Assembly (NCBI GenBank): GCA_948946035.1
Contig: CARBKU010000007.1
Span: 1 to 9,604, forward strand
Length of the DNA: 9,604 nucleotides
Origin: an uncultured Clostridia bacterium
GTDB lineage: Bacteria; Bacillota; Clostridia; TANB77; CAG-508
Reading direction: 5' to 3'
The position numbers and the translations under genes are program-made. Shown in pieces: positions 1-6,431 of this stretch; position 1 is the stretch's first letter, and each line of letters begins with the position of its first letter. The notes under the pieces were generated by a model. The model worked only from the letters and a program-made list of their open reading frames with translations, was not told where the DNA came from and ran no database searches.

Positions 1-27
1 ATACTATGACATAAAAGGAGATATTGT

Positions 28-1109
28 ATGATTAGTATTAGTTTATGTATGATTGTTAAAAATGAAGAAGATGTCATTGGACGTTGCTTAGAATGTGTAA
101 AAGATATTGTTGATGAAATAATAATAGTAGATACAGGTTCAACTGACTCTACAATAGAAATTGTAAAAAAATATACCAATCAAATATATCATTTTAATTG
201 GGTAGATGATTTTTCAAAAGCTATAAATTATGCTTTTTCAAAAGCTAATAAAGATTATATTATGTGGTTAGATGCAGATGATATTATTTTTGAAAATGAT
301 ATTATTAAATTAAAACAATTAAAAAATGATTTAGATACATCAGTTGACATGATAATGATGAAATATAATGTTGCATTTGACGAATATAGTAACCCAACAC
401 TTACTTATTATCGAGAAAGATTAATGTCTCGTAAGAAGAATTATCAATGGATAAGTCCAATTCATGAAGTAATTTCTCCTAGTGGAAATATTATATATTC
501 TGACATTGCAATTTCACATAAAAAATTACATCCTAGTGATAAATCTAGAAATTTAAGAATATTTAATAAAATGATTAATCAAGGATTAGAACTTGATTCA
601 AGACAACAGTTTTATTATTCCAGAGAGTTGTATTACAGTGGGCAATATCAAAAAGCAATTGATAACTTCAATAAATTTTTGAATTCAAAACAAGGTTGGG
701 TTGAAAATTGTATTAGTGCTTGTATTGATTTGTCAGAATGCTATCTAAAAATAAATGATAATACTAATGCTTTATTAGCATTACTTAGAAGTTTTGAATT
801 TGATAAACCCCGACCAGAAATATGTTGTAAATTAGGTAATCATTTTTTAGAAAATAACAATATAGAAATTGCATTTTCTGGTATGAATTAGCTATTTCAA
901 ATAATCCAGATATGAAAAATGGTGGATTTCATAATGTAGATTATTTCGGATATATTCCATATATTCAACTTTGTGTGTGTTATGATAAAATTGGTAATAC
1001 TAAAAAAGCAATTTTTTACAATAATAAGGCAGGTGAATTGAAACCTACTAGCAAAGCTTTTTTATATAATAAAAACTATTTTCAAAATAAAGAAGCTATT
1101 AACCAATAA
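28..1109 (+). CDS. Family 2 glycosyltransferase (SunS/SgtA-like) with TPR-like tail, frameshifted
   Basis: Predicted cytosolic glycosyltransferase that adds sugars to a protein acceptor, probably the collagen-like protein encoded next. Seen: an N-terminal GT-A fold with DTGSTD (residues 35-40), DFSKAINYAF (61-70) and the metal-binding LDADD (81-85), followed by a helical TPR-like region. AAAAGGAG at 13-20 supports the ATG at 28. The first frame ends at a TAG (889-891), but the protein clearly continues in the -1 frame (WYELAISNNPDM onward, from 879) to 1109. Restoring one base, for instance a fifth T at 874-877, gives about 360 residues. The catalytic domain is unaffected; only the last ~75 residues of the tail are lost. 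In C. difficile, sgtA lies upstream of bclA3, the same arrangement as here. The acceptor is inferred from this neighbourhood. The break may be a real mutation, phase variation or a sequencing deletion. Confidence 0.82.
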
Positions 1110-1128
1110 AAAATGAAAACATATACTA
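1102..1128 (+). promoter_or_regulatory. Sigma-K-like promoter for the collagen-like gene
   Basis: AC at 1102-1103, a 16-bp spacer, then CATATACTA at 1120-1128 fits the Bacillus sigma-K consensus (AC, 16-17 bp, CATAnnnTA). It overlaps the end of the glycosyltransferase frame and lies about 45 bp upstream of the collagen-like start. Late mother-cell expression suits an exosporium protein. Such short consensus sequences occur by chance in AT-rich DNA, so this is tentative. Confidence 0.42.
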
Positions 1129-1129
1129 T

Positions 1130-1155
1130 ATAGAGTAAGTTTTCGCTTACTTTAT
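1130..1155 (+). other. Stem-loop in the leader of the collagen-like gene
   Basis: Ten pairs (1130-1139 with 1146-1155, one of them G-U) close a six-base loop. No T-run follows, so it is a poor intrinsic terminator. If transcription starts about 7 bases after the -10 box at 1120-1128, the hairpin would sit at the very 5' end of the mRNA, just before the ribosome binding site at 1161-1165, where it could stabilise the message. That role is inferred. Confidence 0.45.
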
Positions 1156-1172
1156 ACAAGGGAGGTATATGA

Positions 1173-2004
1173 ATGAATTTTTTTAAAAACTTTAATAAAA
1201 GATGAAAGTGATAATACTAATAATCAAGATTATTATAGTTCTAATGGCAATTGTAATAATGACGATTGTTGTTGCAATCCTATAGGAGTTACAGGCGCTA
1301 CTGGTTCAACTGGTGCAACTGGCGAAACAGGAGCCACTGGTCCTACTGGACCTACTGGTTTAGATGGTGCTACTGGTAGTACAGGTGCTACTGGAGATAT
1401 TGGCCCTACAGGTCCTACTGGAATAACTGGTGCTACAGGACCTACAGGAGTTACTGGCGCTACTGGTGCTACTGGTGCAAGTGGAAGTACTAGTATCATA
1501 CCTTTATCATCAGGAATACCAATATCACTTACAACTATCGCTGCTGGTTTAGCTGGTATACCTGCATTTATAGGCTTTGGTTCTTCTGCTCCTGGACTTA
1601 CAGTTTTAGGTTCTAGCATTGACCTTACTAACCCATCTGGAACTTTGTCTAACTTTGCTTTTTCAATGCCTAGAGCAGGAACAATCACATCTTTAAGTGC
1701 TTATTTTAGTACTACAGCTGCTTTATCGCTTCTTGGTTCTACCATTACAATTAGAGCCCAATTATATGTATCAAATACACCTAATAACGTATTTACTCCG
1801 ATACCAGGAGCTATTGTAAATCTTTCTCCTGCACTTTCTGGAACAATATCTATTGGTACTATTAGTAGTGGAATAACAACAGGCTTATCAATTCCTGTTA
1901 CTGCTGGTTCTCGTTTATTAATGGTATATTCTGCTCAAGCTAGTGGTCTTTCTTTAATAAATACAGTAGTTGGATATGCAAGTGCTGGAATAGAAATATC
2001 ATAG
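1173..2004 (+). CDS. bclA: Collagen-like exosporium glycoprotein (BclA family, BclB-type C-terminal domain), frameshifted near its start
   Basis: Spore-surface filament protein by homology. Order: a short N-terminal region ending in a cysteine cluster (NCNNDDCCCNP), 23 Gly-X-Y triplets (1285-1491) mostly with Thr in position Y, then a BclB-related C-terminal domain with the typical NFAFSMPRAGTITSLSAYFS, FTPIPGA and INTVVGYASAGIEIS stretches. The frame from 1201 to 2004 has no good start. GGAGG at 1161-1165 with a 7-base gap points to ATG 1173, but that frame (MNFFKNFNK) hits TGA at 1203-1205. Removing one base from the A4 run at 1197-1200, or from the T7 run at 1178-1184, joins it to DESDNTNNQDYY and gives about 276 residues. 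The threonines are probable glycosylation sites for the upstream enzyme. The family assignment is secure; whether the frame is really broken is not. Confidence 0.85.
1285..1491 (+). repeat. Collagen Gly-X-Y repeat tract, 23 triplets
   Basis: Nine-base in-frame units coding G-X-T (GAT, GPT, GST, GVT and similar) without interruption. Variation among ACT, ACA and GCT codons keeps the units from being identical, but the tract can still recombine and change length between strains, as in BclA proteins generally. Confidence 0.95.
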
Positions 2005-2055
2005 ACATTATAAACATTTTTATAAAACACAAAATTGATATTTTAGAATAAAATG

Positions 2056-2091
2056 TACCCAATGGAAAAAATAATATATTTCCATTGGGTA
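2056..2091. terminator. Bidirectional terminator between the collagen-like gene and the hydrolase
   Basis: A perfect 14-bp stem (2056-2069-side arm TACCCAATGGAAA paired with TTTCCATTGGGTA ending at 2091) closes a 10-base AT loop. It is followed by TAATTTTAT on + and is preceded by A-rich sequence that becomes a T-rich tail on -. It lies between the convergent stops at 2004 and 2122. Confidence 0.8.
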
Positions 2092-2121
2092 TAATTTTAT
2101 CAACAGATACTAACTTTAGAT

Positions 2122-2913
2122 TTAAGAAAAAAATTCAATAACATCTTTATAAACTTTATCATTATCTTTTTCTGCCAATATTTCATGTCTCATTTTTTGA
2201 TATGTAATACACTTAATATCTTTGAATCCTGCTTTTTCAAGTATTTCAAATGAATCTTTAGCACCTCTATCAAACCCAGTACAAGGATCTTCAAGACCTC
2301 TTAGCAGTAAAAGTTTCATATCTTTATTAATATTATTATATAATTTTGCTTTATGCATCATTATAACAAGATGATATAAATCATTAAATGCAGAACAAGT
2401 AAACCCAATACCACAGTATGGGTCTTCTATATATTTTTTTACTATTTCTTCATTACGACAAACCCAATCGCAATCTGTTTTAGGATTTTCAATACTTTTA
2501 TTAAAACTATCAATACTAAGTGAAGAAAGCAACTTTGATTTATATTTTGGACCACGAATCATTTTAATACTATTTGAAACAATTATACCTAAATATGCTC
2601 CAACTTGATAATTTGGATAGCCTGAAAGTACTACTTTTTGATATTCTTTAGAATCATTTTGAAGAAGTACACGAGATATAATTGTTCCAAAAGAATGAGC
2701 AAAAATATAGACAGGAATATTTTTAAACTCCTCTTTTATATATTGAGTAATAAGTCTTTGATCAGAAAGCAATTCTTTATAGCCATCTTTTTCTTTAAAA
2801 AATCCTAAATCCTTACAATTTATACCATGACCTCTCAAATCTGAACTAATAACAGAAAAGCCATTATCATTTAATATCTTAATAAAATTTTCATAACCTC
2901 CCCTTACACACAA
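2122..2913 (-). CDS. Alpha/beta hydrolase (serine aminopeptidase S33 / monoacylglycerol lipase-like), 5'-truncated
   Basis: Cytosolic serine hydrolase of the lysophospholipase/monoacylglycerol lipase type; the substrate is not predictable. The catalytic triad is visible: Ser74 in AHSFG, Asp209 in GLEDP and His243 in RHEIL. DLRGHG near residue 25 is also typical. Homologues begin about 35-40 residues earlier and carry an oxyanion-hole HG just before the point where this frame starts (MCVRGGYENF). Upstream the frame reaches a stop within four codons, and the only start is a TTG at 2911-2913 without a ribosome binding site. A strong GGGGAGG lies inside the coding frame. I read this as a gene that lost its 5' end, so it is probably inactive or inefficiently translated. 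Confidence 0.75.
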   Translation of the reverse strand: MCVRGGYENFIKILNDNGFSVISSDLRGHGINCKDLGFFKEKDGYKELLSDQRLITQYIKEEFKNIPVYIFAHSFGTIISRVLLQNDSKEYQKVVLSGYPNYQVGAYLGIIVSNSIKMIRGPKYKSKLLSSLSIDSFNKSIENPKTDCDWVCRNEEIVKKYIEDPYCGIGFTCSAFNDLYHLVIMMHKAKLYNNINKDMKLLLLRGLEDPCTGFDRGAKDSFEILEKAGFKDIKCITYQKMRHEILAEKDNDKVYKDVIEFFS

Positions 2914-2934
2914 ATTTACTATTTATTTTTAAGC

Positions 2935-2963
2935 ATTATATCACGGAAAAATGTATTTGTCAT
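2935..2963 (-). promoter_or_regulatory. Sigma-A-type promoter reading left into the hydrolase
   Basis: On the minus strand: ATGACA (2958-2963), 17 bp, TATAAT (2935-2940). The start of transcription would be near 2928, only about 15 bases before the TTG start, so any message is almost leaderless for that frame. The promoter abuts the 5' truncation of the hydrolase. Confidence 0.6.
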
Positions 2964-2976
2964 TCATAAAGAAATT

Positions 2977-3023
2977 TTTAAGTTTCGGTTTTTTTATCAA
3001 TTGCAAGAAAACCGAAACTTAAA
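2977..3023. terminator. 16-bp hairpin, possible terminator, upstream of the recombinase module
   Basis: Perfect 16-bp stem (2977-2992 with 3008-3023, core AAGTTTCGGTTTT) and a 15-base loop. Read leftward it is followed by AATTTCTTT; read rightward no T-run follows. It may end transcription on the minus strand or mark the left edge of the recombinase module. The loop and right arm include TTGCAAGAAAA, which recurs at the recombinase 3' end. Confidence 0.5.
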
Positions 3024-3088
3024 TAAAAAAATTATATATATCAATAAAATTGTATATACATCATATACATTAAAAAGGGGGAATTTGT

Positions 3089-3208
3089 ATGAAAAATAAC
3101 AATTTAATTTGTATATATAATGAAACTGAAAATAATATAGAAAATATTATACTTAAAATCTATACAGAATTTATCGAAAATGAATTAAATAAGGAATTTA
3201 AGACATAG
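3089..3208 (+). CDS. Small acidic protein, 39 residues, preceding the recombinase
   Basis: ATG at 3089 is preceded by AAAAAGGGGG (3072-3081) at a 7-base gap, a strong ribosome binding site for an ORF of this size. The product begins MKNNNLICIYNETENN, is rich in Asn, Glu and Ile, and has a likely amphipathic helix in its second half. It has no signal peptide or transmembrane segment. It ends 53 bases before the recombinase, in the same direction. Short ORFs in front of large serine recombinases are common in Firmicutes mobile elements, from memory. No function is assigned; a regulatory or directionality role would be speculation. Confidence 0.6.
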   Translation: MKNNNLICIYNETENNIENIILKIYTEFIENELNKEFKT

Positions 3209-3261
3209 ACCCTCATCAGTATTTTAAGTATTATATAATAAATTTATGGAAAAAATAAGGT

Positions 3262-4843
3262 ATGTTTAATAACTTAAAAATTTCAAATCCACTAGACTAT
3301 AAAGTAGCATTATATATCAGATTATCAAAAGAAGACATGAAACCTGGCGAATCAGAAAGTATTACTAACCAAAGAAGTTTACTTACAAGGTTTGCAAACA
3401 GTCAAAAATTAACAATTGTAGATGAATATGTAGATGATGGCATAAGTCGGGACAACATTTGATAGACCATCATTCAAAAAAATGCTAGAAGATATTGAAA
3501 GTAAAAAAATAAATATGGTCATCACAAAAGATTTGTCAAGACTTGGACGTGATTATATACAAACAGGTTTCTATCTTGAAAAATATTTCCCAGAAAATAG
3601 AGTAAGATATATATCTATACTAGATAATGTTGATACTGGAATAGAAAATACAAACAATGATATAACCCCTTTTAAGGCAATACTAAATGATATGTATGCA
3701 AAAGATATATCATCTAAAATAAAGAGTGTAAAACACAACAAGCAAGAATTAGGCTTATTCATAGGAGGAAAAGCACCATATGGTTACAAATGCAGTAAAG
3801 AAACTAGCAACAAAATAGTTATAGATGAAGAAGTAAAACCTATATTAAAACGAATATTCAATGAAGCCAAAAGTGGAAAAACATGTCGAGCTATAGCACA
3901 AGACTTGAGCATAGACAAAATTCCTACACCTTCACAATATGCTATCTCTAAAGGACACAAAATAACAAAGGTAGCTACTAATTGGGCAGATACAAGAATT
4001 CGTGAAATACTTTTAAATGAAGTCTATATCGGAAATATGGTACAAGGCAGAATGAAAAAAATAAACTACAAATCAAAAATTAATATTAGATTACCAAAAG
4101 AACAATGGAAAATTGTTAAAAATACACATGAGCCTATTATTGACAAAGAAACTTTTTATAAAGTAAGAGAAATGGTAGAAAAAAGAAAAAAAACTAGAGT
4201 TAAAACACATGATTATCTTTTAAAAGGCTTTGTACATTGTCATGAATGTGGAAAAAAAGTTGGTTGTTCACCTAGAAAGCTTGTAGAAGGTAAGGTATAT
4301 TATTTTAGATGTAGCACCTATACAGCCAATGCCAGACTTGGACTTTGTACTTCTCATAATATTAGAATGGATACTGTAGAAAAAGTTGTAAATAATAAGA
4401 TTATCTCAATTTTAAACAGTTTTTTTAACAAAGATACTTTGACAAAATTAGCAAAAACAAAAATAGAAGAAAGGAAAAAAAGTATATCTCTTGAAAAAGA
4501 GATACAAGAGTATGAAACAAAAATTAGTAAAATCTCTTTAGAAATAGACAACATTTATGATGATAAACTTTCAGGTATTATTACTGAAGATGACTTTATT
4601 AGAATTTACAAAAGAAAAAAACAAGAAAAAGAAAAATTACAAAATAAAATTGAAGAAATGAAACTACATATTGAAAAAAATATTGTAAATGAAGATGAAT
4701 TAGTAAAAAATATAGTTACTAAATTTCAAAATTTAAAACAAATTAATAGAGAAATTTTATGTGATTTAGTTGATAGAATTGAAATAGATAAAAATAAAAA
4801 AATATATATTTATTTCAAATTTAAGAGTTTGCAAGAAAAATAG
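3262..4843 (+). CDS. Large serine recombinase (SpoIVCA/TndX type), +1 shift at a CGG codon
   Basis: Site-specific recombinase that cuts and rejoins DNA through a serine-DNA link. Joined length is about 526 residues, normal for the family. Order: resolvase domain with catalytic Ser22 (YIRLSKED), KDLSRLGRDY (89-98), recombinase domain with GGKAPYGY (~168-175), zinc ribbon with Cys326, Cys329, Cys350 and Cys362, and a charged coiled coil (~398-473). The zero frame stops at 3460-3462, just after CGG at 3448-3450. Skipping C3448 gives the conserved SGTTFDRPSFKKML, so one extra base separates two otherwise intact parts. The ATG at 3262 has only AAGG immediately before it, so initiation looks weak. 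It lies beside a split sigK, like spoIVCA in the B. subtilis skin element, so excision of this element is the inferred role. Confidence 0.88.
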
Positions 4844-4869
4844 AACTTTAAAAAATTTTTCTTGCAAAC
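4827..4869 (+). terminator. 15-bp hairpin over the recombinase stop codon
   Basis: Perfect stem of 4827-4841 with 4855-4869 (GTTTGCAAGAAAAA arm), 13-base loop. The TAG stop (4841-4843) begins at the loop edge. There is no T-tract after the stem, although the arm itself ends in TTTTT, so it is an atypical terminator. Its right arm also carries the TTGCAA -35 box of the following toxin-antitoxin operon, so it could serve as an operator-like structure as well. Confidence 0.5.
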
Positions 4870-4890
4870 ATATCATAATTTTAATATAAT
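4862..4890 (+). promoter_or_regulatory. Sigma-A promoter of the toxin-antitoxin operon
   Basis: TTGCAA (4862-4867), 17-bp spacer, TATAAT (4885-4890). The expected start near 4897 leaves a leader of about 23 bases before the antitoxin ATG, with AAGGAGG in between. Antitoxins of this family usually repress their own promoter; no clear operator dyad was identified. Confidence 0.7.
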
Positions 4891-4919
4891 TTGTGCATAA
4901 TAAACAAGGAGGTGCTAAA

Positions 4920-5279
4920 ATGGCATTAATCAGACAATGTGCAGATTTAAGAAATAATTATAATGAAATTTCTAAAATTTGCCACGAAACAAAAGAACCA
5001 ATGTATATCACTAGAAATGGAACAAATGACTTAGTTGTTTTAAGTGATGAAGCATATGAAAAATTAAAAAAAGATGTTGAAGAAACAAAAGAAGATAGAA
5101 TTGAAAGATTAGTATTAGAACATTTTGACAAACATTATGAAAGTTTTGAAGAATTTAAAAAAGATATTTTTAAGAAAATCAATGAAGTTCTTAAAGAAAT
5201 TGAAGAAGGAAAAGGAATTCCAATGGAAGAGGTTGTAGCAGAAATGGAGGCGAAATATCATTTTGATGAAAAAATATAA
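4920..5279 (+). CDS. Type II antitoxin, Phd/YefM family
   Basis: 119 residues. The N-terminal part (ALIRQCADLRNNYNEISKIC, then EPMYITRNGTNDLVVLSDEAYEKL) is the Phd/YefM DNA-binding fold. The acidic, helical C-terminal half, ending in EEVVAEMEAKYHFDEKI, would wrap and neutralise the toxin. AAGGAGG at 4906-4912 with a 7-base gap selects ATG 4920 over an in-frame GTG at 4893. It overlaps the toxin start by 14 bases, the usual coupled arrangement. Located between the recombinase and the split sigK, it could stabilise the element against loss. That role is inferred from position. Confidence 0.85.
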   Translation: MALIRQCADLRNNYNEISKICHETKEPMYITRNGTNDLVVLSDEAYEKLKKDVEETKEDRIERLVLEHFDKHYESFEEFKKDIFKKINEVLKEIEEGKGIPMEEVVAEMEAKYHFDEKI

Positions 5280-5569
5280 AATTACTTGGTCTCCAAATGC
5301 TAACAAAGATTTAGAAAATATTCATTTTTATATTGAATATTATTTACAAGAAAAAAATACTGCAAATAATGTAGTAAAGAAACTTTTAAAATCAATATTA
5401 AATTTAAGTTATTCACCTGAAAAATATGTGAAAATTCAAGATTTTGATGATAAAACAAAAAATATAAGAAGAATGCCTGTAGACAACTATTCCATTATTT
5501 ATGAAGTGGATAATAATACTCGGACAAGTCATAATTTTACATATTTTTCATAGTAGCAAAACTATTTAA
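5266..5569 (+). CDS. Type II toxin, RelE/ParE family, +1 shift at a CGG codon
   Basis: Predicted RelE/ParE-fold toxin: a ribosome-dependent mRNA nuclease or a gyrase poison, not distinguishable here. Seen: ITWSPNANKDLENIHFYI at the N-terminus and the conserved core IRRMPVDNYSIIYEVDNN. The zero frame ends at 5553 with an atypical tail after CGG (5521-5523). Skipping C5521 gives the family-typical ending GQVIILHIFH, then SSKTI and a stop at 5567-5569, about 100 residues in all. The last beta strand and the functional C-terminus therefore exist only in the shifted frame. ATG 5266 lies within the antitoxin 3' end and has a distant GGAGG at 5246-5250; translation is probably coupled to the antitoxin. 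Confidence 0.82.
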
Positions 5570-5629
5570 GCAAATTATAAAAATTTATAAAAATAAAATT
5601 TAAATCAAAAATAATTTTAGTCATAAAAA

Positions 5630-5649
5630 CGTTCCTATACATAAGAACG
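5630..5649. other. Probable serine-recombinase attachment (crossover) site at the sigK break
   Basis: A 20-bp near-palindrome (16 of 20 positions symmetric): CGTTC and GAACG outer arms around a central AC (GT on the sigK strand). On the sigK strand the right-hand half belongs to sigK codons (S-Y-V) and the left-hand half is unrelated sequence with an immediate TAG. The protein similarity ends precisely at the centre of the dyad. Large serine recombinases cross over at a central dinucleotide flanked by imperfect half-sites, so this is the expected form of a hybrid attL/attR site. Confidence 0.6.
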
Positions 5650-6296
5650 CGAAATTCCCATCATATCTGCAATTTCATTTTGTGTCTTAGGTTTATAGCC
5701 ACCTAAACCAAAACGCAATTCTAAAATATTCTTTTCTCTGTCTTTTAAAGTATCTTTCATTTTCTCATATAAAAGTTTTACTTTCATTTTAACATCAACT
5801 TCATCTTCAATATTTCTCTCATTATTTTCTAATACTTCTTGTAAAGTTACTACATTATCATCTTTATCTTTTCCGTATTGGTTCATTTAAATATACTTCT
5901 GCCCCCAATTTCTTAGTAGCCCTTAAATGCATTAAAATTTCATTATCAATACATCTTGAAACATATGTCGAAAGTCTTGCCCCCTTTTCCACTTTAAAAC
6001 TATTAATTCCTTTAATCAAACCTATAGTTCCTATTGAAATTAAATCTTCCTGTTCAACCTTAGCTGTACTATATTTTTTAGCAACATGAGCCACTAATCT
6101 TAAGTTCCTCTCTATTAAAATATTTCTAGCCTCATCATCTCCTTTTGACATTTGTTCTAAACATTTCCTTTCTTCTTCTGCTGATAATGGTTCTGGAAAT
6201 AAATTACTTCCTTGAATATATCCGTACAACAAATACTGCTGATTTTAAGAACTCTATAAATCCTAAAATTCCAGTTGCACAAAGTGCTACAAACAT
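5635..6296 (-). CDS. sigK: RNA polymerase sporulation sigma factor pro-SigK, 5' part of a split gene, two +1 shifts at CGG
   Basis: Late mother-cell sigma factor. ATG 6296 has GGAGG (6304-6308 on the complement) 7 bases upstream. Order: hydrophobic pro-sequence (MFVALCATGILGFIEFLKSA, residues 1-20) of the kind removed by SpoIVFB, then the VGYIQGSNLFPEPLS start of mature SigK, sigma region 2 (NLRLVAHVAKK, EDLISIGTIGLIKGI, RCIDNEILMHLRATKK), EPIGKDKDDN, and region 4 (DREKNILELRFGLGG, EIADMMGISRSYV). Frame breaks occur at C6224 and C5875, both the first base of an in-frame CGG; skipping each restores a conserved Gly (G25, G141). After SYV comes TAG, where homologues continue SRIEKRA for about 20 more residues. 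The end coincides with the dyad at 5630-5649, so I infer interruption by a skin-like element rather than decay. B. subtilis sigK is interrupted farther upstream, so the position is different. Confidence 0.88.
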
Positions 6297-6326
6297 AACT
6301 GCACCTCCATTTATATATATATCGAA

Positions 6327-6354
6327 ATTATATGTATTAAAAAATGAAATGTGC
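6327..6354 (-). promoter_or_regulatory. Sigma-E-like promoter of sigK
   Basis: On the minus strand GCACATT (6348-6354) and CATATAAT (6327-6334) are separated by 13 bp. The B. subtilis sigma-E consensus is KMATATT, 14-15 bp, CATACAMT, so the boxes match well and the spacer is one base short. B. subtilis sigK is transcribed by sigma-E with SpoIIID, which fits. Boxes read by eye; tentative. Confidence 0.42.
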
Positions 6355-6431
6355 CTGACCATATAAATATTTTTACTAGTCTATTTTTATTATTCCTGCA
6401 TATAATAAGAAAAAGTATGGAGGAATATTGT

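Noticed and set aside
1233..1491. Tandem-repeat or CRISPR-like array
   Set aside because: The periodicity is 9 bases and in frame with Gly-X-Y; there are no repeat-spacer units.
1233..1688. Long minus-strand ORF rich in PVAPV and PVGPV
   Set aside because: It is the antisense of the collagen Gly-X-Thr repeat; the repetitive composition keeps that strand open. No ribosome binding site.
3571..3762. Minus-strand ORF inside the recombinase
   Set aside because: Antisense shadow of conserved recombinase sequence, no start signals or recognisable protein.
5635..5660. sigK tail hidden in another frame beyond the TAG
   Set aside because: None of the three frames after the stop gives the expected SRIEKRA-like sequence; all close quickly or are low-complexity.
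6145..6366. Plus-strand ORF over the sigK start and promoter
   Set aside because: Antisense to the pro-sequence and mature start of SigK, no ribosome binding site.
6379..6406. Promoter for popT: GTCTATT, 13 bp, CATATAAT
   Set aside because: The TATAAT at 6401-6406 is attractive, but no sigma-A -35 fits, and the sigma-E-like -35 has two mismatches. Not strong enough to list.
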